From Nephrocerus scutellatus (Eukaryota; Arthropoda; Insecta; Diptera; Pipunculidae): a stretch of 64,000 nt of DNA. The stretch is taken from assembly GCA_947095585.1 (NCBI GenBank), contig OX352765.1, positions 75,065,976 to 75,129,975 on the forward strand, read 5' to 3'. Shown here one piece after another: positions 11,207-22,400 of the stretch (positions within the stretch are counted from its first letter, which is position 1; each line of letters begins with the position of its first letter). A program made the translations under genes and the position numbers. A model generated the notes under the pieces. The model was not told where the DNA came from. It saw only the letters and a program-made list of their open reading frames with translations, and did not search any database.

Positions 11207-11561
11207 CTGAACTTTTCCGTTGAACCGAGACCTACTTCAATTACTCGGTTTCCATTTATTGGCACCTAGGTTTCCTTTAGCTGACCAAGCGCAACGGTTT
11301 TGAGTACGTGGTACTTGCTTACTACTCCGGATTCCCCCTGTTATCTCCACAATTCCAAACGTAAACACCAGCTCCCGTAGCTAGAAGTATAAGTAGTATT
11401 TATGTTACATGCTTAATGCTGTTTTCGAAACGAAGACTTATTCCGAGTTATTGACTTATTTACCGCCATCTTAAATAAGTCAGTAAAATCGTCCGAATTG
11501 TTTTCATATATTTACTTACTTTGACAACAAAATCAAAATAACAATTGTGTATCTTTCACAC

Positions 11562-11775
11562 ATCTTTTACATAGTAAAAGGAAGTATAGTAATCATGAAA
11601 ATTTTCGAACTCGGCATTTTTGCAAGTTACCCATTACCGTATCTTCTGAGTCAGAAAAAGCGAAAATAAAAAAATCTCTGTCTGCCTGTCTGTGTCCACT
11701 CTAAAATCCAGACGGCTGAACTTATTGGGATGAAAATTCAGATAATTTTGACGGAAATCTAATAGTCGGAAGTGA
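11562..11775 (+). repeat. Interspersed repeat family D, copy 1
   Basis: It begins with the palindrome CTTTTACATAGTAAAAG and contains GTATCTTCTGAGTCAGAAAA, a CTGTCTGCCTGTCTGTGTCC segment and AATTTTGACGGAAATCT. The same blocks occur inverted at 41955-42187. Non-coding. Confidence 0.65.
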
Positions 11776-12129
11776 CAGTTTACTTAGACAGTTTTTCGAG
11801 TTTCTGCAAATAACTCAAAGAGTATAGCACCTATGAGAAATCTCTTAAGTGCAAAAGAAATTTAAACAAAAACCAAAAAAAAAAAAATAAAAAAAAAAAA
11901 TTTTATATAAATTTACTGAATGTTCCGGTCCCTTCCGTAAAAGAATGTCATTTGTGCCCACACCACCATTTTTTAATTTTGAAAACCAAATTAGATTTTT
12001 TTGCAAGAGATATAAAATAAATAACATCGCGAGAAGACTTATTTGAATAAGTTGGGTTCTACAAATAAATCTTCATTTCGGAAACAGCCCAAGTATACAT
12101 AAGTATTTTCACCCGCCATTGTTATTATT
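11776..12129 (+). other. A-rich spacer, no gene seen
   Basis: Contains a poly-A/T stretch at about 11870-11905. Nothing was recognised. Confidence 0.35.
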
Positions 12130-13230
12130 TCTCTTCTTCTTTCTTTCCTTTACTCCGCGGGGGAGCATATGGCTCCTTCAAACGCCCGCCAACGAACTCG
12201 ATTTAACGACTGAGGTTTCAAGAGACGCCACTCGGTCCCCTGGGATCTTGCTTCCTCTTCCATTGTCCTTTTCCATGTCTTGCTAGGACGGCCAACTCAA
12301 CGGCTTCCTTGTGGATTCCAGTCGAGCGCTAGTTTCGTAATGTCATCCGCTGGCTTTCTCAAAGTGTGGCCAATCCAGCTCCATTTTCGTCGTCTGATGG
12401 TGAGCGCGATTGCTTCCTGCTGTGTTACTCTCCGCAAGTCTTGATTGGTAATAATGTCCGGCCATCTTATTCTCAGTATCCTCCTTAAGCACTTGTTGAC
12501 GAAAACTTGGAGGCGCGTCGCAATTGACTCTGTGACTTTCCACGTTTCGCAGCCATACAAGAGTACTGAGAGAACGTTAGATCTGAAGATCTTAGTTAGA
12601 TCATTAGCTTTAGATTCCGGGAGATTTGCGAGGAGTTCCAGATATTATTTAGCATGCTATAGGAGTGTCGCGCCTTGTTTACACGAGAGCACACATCCGA
12701 GTCAAGACCACTATTTTTTGACATCCAGCTGCCCAAATAACAAAACTTATCGACTTCCTCTATCGGATGTCCGTCAATCGAGAGATCACATGTTCCACTA
12801 GCGTTTATTTATTAATTAACGTTAACGACGTTAATTTTTAAACCCACTTTGTTAGCGTGGAGTTCTAGTGAGTTTAATTTTCGCTCCATGTCACCTAGGG
12901 ATTGTGATAGGAGACAGATATCATCGGCATAGTCTAGGTCTTCCAGGCAGTGAAAAAAATTCCATGGCAAACCCGATGGAGTACGGGTCACTATTTTCAT
13001 CACCCAGTCGATAACAATTGTGAAAAGCAGTGGTGAGAGGGTGCAGCCTTGCTTGACTCCTGAATAGATGTTGAAAGGTGAACCAAGTGAGCGGCATGTT
13101 GAGTCGCGGTACAACTCCTTTATGATGTTTATGATTTTTTCCGGAACACCATAACTAGACAAAATCTGCCACATCATGTTTCGGCCTACGCTATCAAAAG
13201 CGCGTTTAAAATCTACTAAAACCATATACA
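12130..13230 (-). pseudogene. RTE-like LINE remnant 1 (RT to C-terminus)
   Basis: Read on -, from 13230 downward it gives DFKRAFDSV, GVKQGCTLSPLLF and DYADDICLLSQ (reverse transcriptase). After a frameshift between 12810 and 12560 follows the distal region LLYGCETWKVTES, WIGHTLRKPADDITK and WNPQGSRRVGRPSKTW. The pattern of a GHTLRKP motif followed by a GRP basic stretch is common at the C-terminus of RTE-like LINEs; the clade call is tentative. The N-terminal endonuclease is missing. A second, longer copy lies at 44465-46070 and a 3' scrap at 25213-25317. Confidence 0.85.
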
Positions 13231-14147
13231 GAGGAGAGCGATACTCAATTGTTATTATTTAGTAAAAATAAAACCAAACACGATTAAACCTACAGCCGAA
13301 AAATCTTGTAGAGAAGAACCCTTGGGGACCGGCGAGCGCCACCCGAGCGATTTACGTTAATAAATAAAAAAAATAAATAAATAATTTCAAAGATTAGTTT
13401 TAAAAAAATTCCGTTATGGGTAAAAAAATACTTTGATAATTTAGTGAAAAAGATTATGGAAAGACAACCTGACGCCCTAAACTATTTTACGACAAACAAA
13501 TGCCAAAGTTGTCAGGAAAGTTGTACTGTCTTCTATCGCGACTAAACTTCCTTCAACAACCAAGGTTCTACAAAATCTCAACTCAAGTACAGTCAGAGCG
13601 TATTTTTATTTTTTAAAGTATGCACTAATGTAGGAAATAATTTTATATTTATTAAGTAAATACTGGCGGAAACATTTCCGATATTACCATTTACAAAAAT
13701 TTAAGTATGTTTATGTACCAAATGTGTGAAATATTTAAGAAATTCAGATTTAATTTCTGAAGTGTTGTCGTATCCAAGAACGCATAACGCATAATTAGTG
13801 TTTTGTTCTGGCTGTAAAGAAATTTAAAAAAGGTTCGTATTAAACAATAAATTATTTAATTTCTATTTCAAAAAGGCAAGAATTTTATCATAGACTAGTT
13901 CATTGATAAAATAAGAAATAAGGATTTTAAGATTTCATTACTATATTTTAATACAATATTAATTAATATGTATGGATATTTGATGTAAATGTATTAAATG
14001 TAGTACAGTTAAAAATTGAAGAATGTGATGATATTTCTTATTTCATAAATGAACAGGAAATTTATATTTCAGCAAAACGCTTTAAAAACAAAACGAAATA
14101 ATAGTTATATATTTTATTATTTATTTAAATTTTGTAAAATATTTATG
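13231..14147 (+). other. AT-rich, no gene seen
   Basis: No coding or repeat structure was identified in either strand. Confidence 0.35.
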
Positions 14148-14285
14148 TGGGATCCGCCCAAAGACCCCGAGGGGATGCAAAGTTTGAATAAAATATGGCT
14201 TTAGGAAGTGGGTTAAAAACTGATCACAAGATTTGGACAGCCAGCCAGCCTCAACAACACGTGTACGCGAAGTTAATAATTTTTA
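14148..14285 (-). mobile_element. DINE/Helentron-like 5' fragment, copy 2
   Basis: This is an inverted fragment. TTTGAATAAAATATGGCTTT, AGTGGGTTAAAAACTGATCA and ACGCGAAGTTAATAATTTTTA are the reverse complement of the family's first 130 bp. The rest of the element is absent. Confidence 0.65.
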
Positions 14286-15030
14286 ATACCTATATTTCGT
14301 TTAGGAATGCTTTAAAAACCTAGTAAAACAACAACATCTTCCATTAAGCTAAAAAATCTAAATCTTGCATCTTGTTCTTCTACAAAGAAGTAACTAGCCT
14401 GCAACGCATAATAGAAAACAGTAAATATAAATATTTAAAGGAAACTACTCTGCCGTCTGCCCACCAAATATCTTTCTTTTCTTTGTCAATAGGAAAAATT
14501 CTGAACCCAAGTTGAAAGATAAATAACTTAAACTGGTTTACAAATGTAGTAATAGTATTTTTACATCTCATTAAGTACTTATAATAGACAAAATGTATTT
14601 TAGGGCTATGGCAAAAATAGAAGAGGAAAAAACCTTTTTGACTTTGACCACAACTTAAACGAATGGCCATACGAGATAGAAACTATTTACTATATACACA
14701 TTTTTTTTTATTTTTAAACAGTAAATGTTCGTTTTTCGGGTACAAACTAAAAGTATAGATCGACACACGCCATACGCCATACCGTCCTTTTATTTTTACA
14801 TTGTATTATTTGGTAATAACTGCCAAATTATGATTTTAAGGGTGGGCCTATTTTTTTCCACGCATCACACGCGCCGCACGTGAAACGAGATACATGTCAC
14901 ACGCGGAATATTAAAAATGCTTTTTTGGACTTACAGACGAGTAGAACAATGAAGAATGATTATGATATGAAAATGAACAAAGAGAAAGAACAAAGAAACC
15001 TTTTGGTTGTTATCGTAGAGAAGCTGCAGT
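14286..15030 (+). other. Unassigned, with a family A fragment near 14840-14930
   Basis: Mostly unrecognised. About 14840-14930 contains CACGCATCACACGCGCCGCA and CACACGCGGAATATTAAAAA, matching the CpG-rich core of repeat family A. Confidence 0.45.
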
Positions 15031-15308
15031 AAAGTATATAACATAACGAGCGAAGAAAGTGGAGTTTATGAGCACTTTTCTGCGAGTAATGTAGGCTGTT
15101 TTTCACACGACCAAAACCGGTTTTTCTGCTAAACCGGTTATGCGCAATGCAAAATTACTCTGTGAATGCGTGGTCGCTGTGATTGCAGTAAATAACAAAA
15201 GTATTTTCTATGTTAACACACTATTGTGGATAAAACATTCTTTCGATGGTAGGTTATTGCGTAGGAAATATTTACTTTCATCTATGGTCGTGTGAAAAGA
15301 CTTTTTAG
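15031..15308 (+). mobile_element. TIR repeat family E, copy 2 (complete)
   Basis: It runs from CATAACGAGCGAAGAAAGTG to GGTCGTGTGAAAAGACTTTT. TTTTTCACACGACCA near 15098 and TGGTCGTGTGAAAA near 15285 are inverse of each other. Just inside is the imperfect palindrome AACCGGTTTTTCTGCTAAAC followed by CGGTT. No protein; probably a MITE. Confidence 0.7.
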
Positions 15309-15484
15309 AACAAAAACAAAACAACAAATAGCCTCATAATAAAATGAAACTTAACTCTAAAAAAAGTATTAGCCAGTTGTCACCGTTGCCTGACAGAGAC
15401 AGATTGAATTAGTGACAACTGACTGGTATTGCGTGTTGCCAAAAGCTTAATATCAAAGTAAAATTAGGTAACCTTATTTAGGTT

Positions 15485-15606
15485 TAGCCATCTTATATAT
15501 CGAATGAAAAACATCGAAACATCGAATGTATCGAAGCGTTAAAAAATCATCGGTTTAATTCGATGCATCGAGTGTTTTTTTTACATCGATGTATATCGTG
15601 CATCCC
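15485..15606 (+). promoter_or_regulatory. ATCGA-rich cluster upstream of the SMCO4-like gene
   Basis: At least six ATCGA or ATCGAT words lie within about 120 bp, including ACATCGATGTATATCG. DRE sites (TATCGATA) bound by DREF mark many fly housekeeping promoters. No perfect TATCGATA was found, and the tract could instead belong to a repeat. The coding start is about 350 bp downstream. Confidence 0.3.
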
Positions 15607-15889
15607 TAATAAAAGGAACTGACGGAACTGCAAAATTGCTGTGATTGTTATTTGCTGACGTTGAATATGCTTGGTACGTCACGTCTGCCTAGGCCTTCCG
15701 CCTTCGTTTATCCACATCCACTAACACTGTGCACTGTGCTATGTGCTATGTCTATGTCGTCTCTCGTTTAAGTTCCAGTCAATTCAATCGTCGCGGTATT
15801 TAATAAATTTTAAAACATTTTTATAATTTCAATTTATTACCTTGAGTGAGTTTCTTTTTCTCTTGCAGTTAGATTCAAAGAAGACAAAT

Positions 15890-15945
15890 GTAAGTACAAA
15901 ATGAAAGAAATGCATTTACCTAAATAGAAACAATTTGAATTGCAG
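15890..15945 (+). other. 56-nt intron in the SMCO4-like 5' leader
   Basis: It opens GTAAGTACAAAA and closes TTTGAATTGCAG, eleven bases before the ATG at 15957. A small intron of this size is typical of flies. The leader exon end at 15889 is inferred from the donor alone; the transcription start is unknown. Confidence 0.6.
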
Positions 15946-15956
15946 AGTTCATCAGA

Positions 15957-16130
15957 ATGCGACAACTCAAGGGGAAAGTGAAAGAGACTCGAAAACAAAA
16001 AAAGGAACGTAAATTGGAGAATATCGAGATCCAAAACCAGATAAGGACTGTTGTGCTGCCCTCGCTTGGGGTTTTGGCCTTGTTGATCATTGTATTTGTT
16101 TACTTTAAAACACGTACAATAGATGCGTGA
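15957..16130 (+). CDS. SMCO4: SMCO4-like single-pass membrane protein, 57 aa
   Basis: The product is 57 residues. A basic, charged N-terminal half (MRQLKGKVKETRKQKKERK) is compatible with a short coiled coil. It is followed by QIRTVVLPSLGV and one hydrophobic segment at about residues 33-51 (LGVLALLIIVFVYF), ending in a short polar tail. The MRQLKG start, the TVVLP motif before the membrane span and the length match the family 'single-pass membrane and coiled-coil domain-containing protein 4'. Its molecular function is not established. The whole frame lies in one exon behind a leader intron. Confidence 0.85.
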   Translation: MRQLKGKVKETRKQKKERKLENIEIQNQIRTVVLPSLGVLALLIIVFVYFKTRTIDA

Positions 16131-17330
16131 ATCGTCCCTAGAATTCTTAGTACATAAGTTAATTGTAATTTATTGTCACAATATCGTCGCATCTACAAGA
16201 TATCTAATATCTGCTTTATTTTAAATGTTAAACATCAACTAAATGTATTTATTCTACATGCTATTGTTATATTAAGTATTATTGGAACTGTGCAGAAATT
16301 TATGTTTAACAGAGAATATATTTATGTACCGTTCAACTAAAAAGTACATACTATGACCACATTAATTGGATTCATACCAAGGGTTCCGTGGAAAAGTCGA
16401 GGGTTCCGCGAACCAGTTACATTTACCATTAAATTGATTTGGTTGTCTTTTAAATAGGTAATTCTGCAGTAACAAATGATCTTATTTTGGAATATCGCAA
16501 GCCATGTAATTAGAAAACCCATTACTGTAATTCAGAATATAAAATGATACGTTAAGCTCAAATGCAGTGGCTAATAATGAAGATTCCCAAGAATATTGTA
16601 GCTGGTTGTGCATTAAGATTTAAATGATCTTTATTCGATTTTTAACATAGCACGGTTACTGCGACACTTATGGTTTAATTTAACAGTTGTGGAGTTGTGG
16701 TTAAGAATTAATCGAACTGTATTGGTTATTAAGTGTGAGTATATTAGTTTAGTTTAGTTTATTAGATCAGAAGTTATAACGATTTGTTACAAGTGTTATT
16801 GAAGCTTTTTGTATCGGGAGTTTTTTTAAAATTTCAATTTGTGTTTTTTTTTCAAGCTTTTTTAGTTGAAATACATACATTTTTTAGATAAGAAGGTTTT
16901 ATTTTTAAGTACATACCTATGTGGGTTTTTTTCAATGCATAAATCTTTTAAAAGCTTACTATTATTAAATGAACTTATAATTTCTTCTAACATCTAGTGC
17001 GTAATTGCATTGATATTTTACTTCATCTGTAATGGTACACTGATTATCAATAGCTAACTTTAAACAAATACTGACCAGCAGATAAGTACCGGCGCGTCCA
17101 GAAAAACATCGCTTCAAAATCCACACAAAAGAAGAAGATACATTTCTTATTTGTTTTTCGGATTTATACCTTGGTTGGGAAACCGAGGATCAAAATAGAG
17201 TGTCTTATTTATAAAAAAAAATGTAGTAAATAGTTCTTTGGCGCCAGCAAAGCCAAAACGACACTTTGATACATAGTACAAACATCTAAAGAAAAAGACA
17301 TATAGACACGTACGAAGCCACAGTGTCCAA
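16131..17330 (+). other. SMCO4-like 3' flank, no gene seen
   Basis: AT-rich sequence with T-runs. The 3' UTR should lie at its start, but no AATAAA stands out nearby. Nothing else was recognised. Confidence 0.35.
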
Positions 17331-17334
17331 CTTC

Positions 17335-18070
17335 CATAAATTTGCAAAAACCGTCAATGAAAATGCTACTGAAGCATCTTTCCGCCTAAGTTACAGGAAA
17401 GCTTGATTTTGAAAACTACAGTTGGCTGCATACTTGAACAAGATGCGGCAAAGAGAGTTGCAGCAGTGCAATGTTGCACTGTGTCTGATCGAATTTACAA
17501 AGTGAAGATGAACTCATACACAGACTGAAAGCCTCTGATATGTTTGCAATGCAACTTGAAGAAGGTACAGATGTTGCTGGTCTATCTATATTATTTGTAG
17601 GGTCACAACCGGAGCAATATTAGAAAATATAAAATGCGTCGTCGTATTTAAAATTACAAATATTGCGACGATATGTAATAGCAGTCATTGCTCATTGCAT
17701 TGCGTTTGCCCTTGTAGTAAAGAAAATGCCATCTGATTTAAAAAAAGTTCTTGATGAAGCTGTGCTAATCGTTAATGACGTTAAAGTCGTGCAAATAAAT
17801 GGTTAGTCAGTAAGAATCAGTCCTCCTTTACACTGAAATCCGATGGCTTTCCAGAGGCAAAGCTTTAGCCAGGTTGTATGAACTTTGGGACGAGCTGAAG
17901 GTTTTCCAAAAGAAGCACCTGCGTCTGTAACTCTTTTCGATGTATTGCATGATGACTAATACGGCTATTAAAATTACCTTACCTTGTTGAAACTTTTGGA
18001 AACGTCTACGAAATTACTACACTTTTGCGGGGAAAATCAACAAGTATATTTGTTACGTGAGGCAAAGTAT
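17335..18070 (+). pseudogene. hAT-superfamily (ZBED/FAM200-like) transposase relic
   Basis: Fragments in changing + frames read ATEASFRLSYRKA, then ELIHRLKASDMFAMQLEEGT with DVAGLSILFV, then VKKMPSDLKKVLDEAVLIVN. These follow the order of conserved blocks in ZBED5/FAM200/SCAND3-type hAT transposases (EASFRVSY, LDESTDVAG, MP..L..VLDEAVKIIN). Many stops and frameshifts; no intact frame and no termini located. Confidence 0.65.
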
Positions 18071-18339
18071 TAGCATTTAAGAAAAAAAAGAGAGCGTGTA
18101 ACTTTTACGCGCGGTTGAAGTGAAACTTTTTTGACGTTGTGACCGATATTACGATAAAAGATGAGAGGCGATGACGATGAGAAATGGCTTAGTTCAAAAA
18201 ATTCAGACCCGTATCCCAAATCACAGAATTTTCATAGGACTAAGTCTTATAGTCGGATCTAAGTCCTATATTCCTAGTTTCATACGAATCGCTTGAGAAA
18301 TGGCTTAATTCCCAAAATTTCAAATTACCCAAAAACAAA

Positions 18340-18622
18340 CATAATCGTAAAGCAAGCAGCGCTACCCACAACGCACACAGAACACAGTCATTATAGTATG
18401 AAATGATCTGATGTCGGGAAAAATTTGTATGTGAGCCCCCCGACCCCGCATGCCGATCACTCTCAAATTTTAATAGAAAGTATCGTCACCGGAAATATAC
18501 GTGTGTGCAAAATTTCAATTAATTCGGGCTCTGGAAAGTGGGTTAAAAATTGATCACAAGATCTGACCAGCCAGCCAGCCAGTCCGCCAGCCACGGGCAC
18601 GCGAAGTTAATATAGAAAATTT
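18340..18622 (-). mobile_element. DINE/Helentron-like, copy 3 (inverted)
   Basis: It ends at 18622 with GCACGCGAAGTTAATATAGA, the inverse of the family's 5' end. Internally it has CTCTCAAATTTTAATAGAAA, AGTGGGTTAAAAATTGATCA and a CAGCCAGCCAGC run. The left limit is uncertain. It abuts the family A copy that starts at 18623. Confidence 0.65.
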
Positions 18623-18875
18623 AAAAAGGTGCGTGTCAGCGCCGACGCGCGACTGGAGTTTACTCCTTAATAACACGTGCCACACGCCAATCGTCACAAA
18701 TTACGTCATCGCAAGCCGAGTGCTTACCAATTGTTTTAAAACAAGTCTCATCAAATTCTGACTAGTAGAAGCCGATATATACCAGTTCCACTTTTCCATG
18801 CATTACACGTGCCACACAAGACGCGCGACACGCGTCGCACGCGGAATATTAAAAATGCTATGTGAGATATAGGTC
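18623..18875 (+). repeat. Interspersed repeat family A, copy 2 (truncated)
   Basis: It starts AGGTGCGTGTCAGCGCCGAC, then GGAGTTTACTCCTTAATAAC. It follows the same block order as 53215-53595 through CGCGGAATATTAAAAATGCT and then stops, lacking the 3' inverted end. Confidence 0.75.
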
Positions 18876-19238
18876 CCTATCATGGAAACCGGCGGATCGG
18901 TTTCGGAGGGAGTAAAACTCACTTTAAACGTTTTCGTATATTAGATGCCGTCGTATCCATTCGTTTCATGTCGGTCACAAAGTGAAACATGTCGGTAACA
19001 AGTTGAACCTAATCCGTTAAAAATTGTGACAATAACGGATTATGGAAAACGCGGAGATTCGCATGTCATACAAATTTGGCAAATTCAAATCCGCAACAAA
19101 ATTGAAACGAATCACAGACGTTGGTTTAATAAAAAAGCTTATAATTGAAAAGAAAATTATCATGGACAGCAACAAAACGTATGTCTAAAGAAATAATAAT
19201 TAACTGTAAAATGGTTAATTTTTAACAAAAAAAAAACT

Positions 19239-19444
19239 AGAAAACGGACAACAAAGAAGGAGCAATTTGTGGTCTTGGCTAAAGCCATGAAAACTCATCC
19301 AGACCTTGCTAAAAAATTTACCAACAATGTTGTGCAAGAATTTTGGAACACCTTAAAGAATAATCCAAATTAATTGGCACCTCCAGTAAAAGGAATTCCT
19401 GAATGGAAAAAGGAAATTGGTATTTCCAAATCAAATTTTACTTG
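19239..19444 (+). pseudogene. Zeste/Myb-SANT-like DNA-binding domain fragment
   Basis: The + frame reads RKRTTKKEQFVVLAKAMKTH, PDLAKKFTN, QEFWNTLKNNPN, one stop, then APPVKGIPEWKKEIG. This resembles the Myb/SANT-like domain of zeste-type regulators and of the second protein of PIF/Harbinger elements (Q....L...M..HP..A, W..L...N, GP.K....W). Too short and broken to assign further. A Harbinger-type MITE lies 170 bp downstream, but a link is not shown. Confidence 0.5.
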
Positions 19445-19612
19445 ATTTTGTTATTTATGTCTTTTACTTTAGGTTTGGTTATGGATATATTATTTTATTC
19501 AACCCGAGGGAGTATAGTTACCCGGAGTACACCGAGCAAATGTTGCACGGCGTAAAAATATTCGGAGAGTACACTGGGTAACTTTACTCGCTCTTAGTCT
19601 GTCTTACTCTAA

Positions 19613-19999
19613 TCTCGTTTCCATGGTGGGTTCAACCTGTGTTGAACCTAGGTTAGCATTCTTGGAAACGGGGTTGACTTGAGTTTTCGTTAAACTCAGT
19701 TTGAAGTCAACGAAAATACCTTGGTAGAGTAGAGTTGAAATTCAAAATGGCGAATGTTATTATTTTGTAAGTAGTCATCGGATTTTGTATTCTATGGTCA
19801 AAATTTCACCTGATTACATGGAAACGCGTGACGTCATTTTGCATTTGACGAAAATAAATTTCAACCCAACCCAACTCAATCCAGGTTGACCGTAGAATAC
19901 AAAATCCGACGACTGAGTTTCACGAAAACTCAACTCAACCCTGTTTCTATGAGCGCTAACGCAAGTTCAACCTGGGTTCAACCCTCCATGGAAACGAGA
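19613..19999 (+). mobile_element. PIF/Harbinger-type MITE (TAA target duplication)
   Basis: The element is 387 bp. The left end TCTCGTTTCCATGGTGGGTT and the right end AACCCTCCATGGAAACGAGA are inverse of each other apart from one base. The inverted structure continues inward with GTTGAACC and ACTTGAGTTTTCGTTAAACT blocks. It is flanked by TAA at 19610-19612 and 20000-20002, the 3-bp TWA duplication of PIF/Harbinger elements. Non-coding. Confidence 0.8.
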
Positions 20000-20002
20000 T
20001 AA

Positions 20003-21130
20003 TTTGTTTTGTTGCATGTGTTGTTGTTGCAGTTAATGAAAAGAGGGGTAAATCTCAAGATCTGTTTGAGGGGAAATCCGATCTACCGTAGATTGGTTTG
20101 TTGGACAAACGAACAACTTGACAGCCAAAAATCCATCTGCGCTAGATTTAAAAAAAAAAACCACGACATTAGTTTTCGTTATTAATGTACATTTATTTAA
20201 TCACATTCCTTCATTTTGTTAAAATGCTTGCATAATTCAGTTAAATAATTGATAATAATATTTGTTATATTTTTAAATACATATACATTTTATAAATAAA
20301 ATTAATAATATTTTTTTTATAATTTAATATGGAAAAAAGACAAAAGAAACAATAAAAAAAGAACACATACACAACACTACGATACAAAAAAATTTTGTTC
20401 ATACGAATTTCTCCTTAAACATAATACAGAACTTGCAGCGGCGACAATATTACAATAAATTGTGGAAATAAATTCGATAAAATAGGCTTAATACATCTAC
20501 ACATATACTTATAAAAAAATAAAAAAAAAATTCAAAACAAAGTATAAAGTTAGTTTTTTATTCACAAGAACAAAAACTTAGTTAAGTTACTTAGTAAAGA
20601 AGTAAATTGCATTTCGTTTTGTTCACTTTATTCTACAAAAATTACAAATGGTAATGTTTTTTTTTTATTTGCATCATTTACAATTCAGTAATAAAAAAAT
20701 TTGTTAGAGACTAAAATCAGTCGTTTTTACATGCAATGGATGTCAAGGTAATAATCAAAATGGTAAGTGCCCAGCTTAAAGTTAAAAAATAAACAACCTT
20801 AGGGAAAAAAGGAATATGATTTCGTATAAAGTACGCGGTTATGTCAATTGGATTTTAAATAGAGAATAATTTACTCTCTAATGGGAATCACCGAAACAAT
20901 GTTTCCTTTGTGTAAATAAAATAACAATTGCCGTTTTTTCCATTATACCTTCCGAAGCCACCCTGTGCAGATGATTAAGGAAATGCTACTTTAAGTTTTT
21001 CACAATTAATCTAAAGCACAAATCTTGCCTGTAATTTAAGGTTTGGAGAAAAACATATATTACATTTGAAATAAGTCTTTTAGGAACTTGTGAGAGAATT
21101 AAAAATATTCATGGGATACTGAATTATTAA
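20003..21130 (+). other. AT-rich, no gene seen
   Basis: Long A/T tracts around 20150-20550 and no coding signal. A segment at 20041-20125 shares GGCTGTCAA..TGTTCGTTT and ACCCCTCTTT words, inverted, with 6160-6195; too weak to call. Confidence 0.35.
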
Positions 21131-21132
21131 TA

Positions 21133-21411
21133 GTATATGTATTACATAACGAGCGAGGAAAGTGGAGTTTATCGTGCGAGTTAGAAGCTTGTTAGAAGTT
21201 GCGGCAGTCTAACGCCATTTTTCACACGACCAAAACAGGTTTCTCTGCGCAATGCAAATTTACTCTGGGAATGTGTGTTGGCTGTGACTGCAGTAAATAA
21301 CAAAATTATTTTATGTTAAATCACTAGAGTCTGTAAAGGCTACTTTCGAAGCTGGGTTGTAGTGTATGAAACAGTCACTTTCGTATATGGGCGTGTGAAA
21401 ATGTCTTTTAA
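21133..21411 (+). mobile_element. TIR repeat family E, copy 3
   Basis: It opens with ATTACATAACGAGCGAGGAA and runs through TTTTTCACACGACCAAAACA to GGGCGTGTGAAAATGTCTTT. It is very close to copy 1 over TGACTGCAGTAAATAACAAA. The internal AACCGGTT palindrome is partly deleted. Confidence 0.7.
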
Positions 21412-21530
21412 GATCATCAATTTAATGCAATATGACTTGGGTACATTGGTTACTTTTAAGTTAAACCCAACCAGGAGCATTTTATAAAAATGAAAATGTG
21501 AAGATTATGTATTTTTAACGAAGTTTTATG

Positions 21531-22129
21531 TTTTTAAATTCTCTATATTAACTTCACTTGCCGATGGCACGGATGTCGGTCGGTCGGCAGTCGGTCGGTT
21601 GTCGTGGAATCTTGCGAAGCCCGATTTTATTGAAATTTTGCACACATGTGTAAGTCCGGAGACAACAATTTCTATTAAATTTCTTTTTTTATAAAATGTT
21701 TACAAATTAAACCGATTTTCCCTAAATTTTATACACATGTGTATCTCCGATGGACAACACTTTTTGTAAAAATTTAGGAGACCATAAATTTTTTTTTAAA
21801 AAATTAACCCGATTTTCTTCAAATTTAATACACATGTATTATCCGATGGACACAATTTTTTGTAAAATTTTTGGAGTGATCTGGCTTGGACCCGAGGAGT
21901 GCCAATGTAATTTTTTAAAAATTAGCTCCATTTTCTTTAAATTTTAAAAACATATGTACCTCCGATGGAGAAAACTTTTTGTAAAGTTTTTGGACTCAAC
22001 GGGCAATGAGGCCCGAGTGGTTTTAAATTTTTTTAAAAATTAGCTCCATTTTTTCAAATTTTAAACACATACATATCTCCTTTTATAGAATTTACATGAA
22101 AAATTTAAATTTTTATCGGTTGTTTTTTT
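21531..22129 (+). mobile_element. DINE/Helentron-like, copy 4
   Basis: The 5' end is TTTTTAAATTCTCTATATTA. A GTCGGTCGG microsatellite and four or five minisatellite units with CACATGTGTATCTCCGATGG cores follow. The 3' end has AGAATTTACATG, the hairpin AAAAATTTAAATTTTT and a T-run. It faces copy 5 in inverted orientation about 100 bp away. Confidence 0.7.
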
Positions 22130-22228
22130 CGTACTGAATTGTTCTCTTATTACTTATGCCACAAACAATTCCTGAGTTACTGTGATACACTCCATTTATT
22201 TTTTTTTTTTTGAAATACTAATGAACTA

Positions 22229-22396
22229 ACAAAACAACCCATAAAAATTAAAATTTTTCGTGTAAATTCTCTAATCGGGGGATACACAATGTGCAAAGTT
22301 TGAATAAAATCGGGCTTAAGAATGTGGGTTAAAAATTTATCATAAGATTTGGCCAGACAGCCACGGGCACGTTAATAATAGTTAATAGAGAGAATC
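22229..22396 (-). mobile_element. DINE/Helentron-like, copy 5 (short, inverted)
   Basis: Read on +, it begins AAAACAACCCATAAAAATTA followed by TGTAAATTCTCTAATC (the family 3' end inverted). It then jumps straight to the 5' region (TTTGAATAAAATCGGGCTTA, GCCACGGGCACGTTAATAA). The minisatellite interior is missing, leaving about 170 bp. Confidence 0.7.
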
Positions 22397-22400
22397 TAAG

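Noticed and set aside
12445..12801. Plus-strand 118-aa ORF
   Set aside because: Antisense of the RTE-like LINE, whose minus frames carry the reverse-transcriptase motifs.
20041..20125. Possible inverted copy of 6160-6195
   Set aside because: Only short words match and the spacing differs; too weak to call a repeat.
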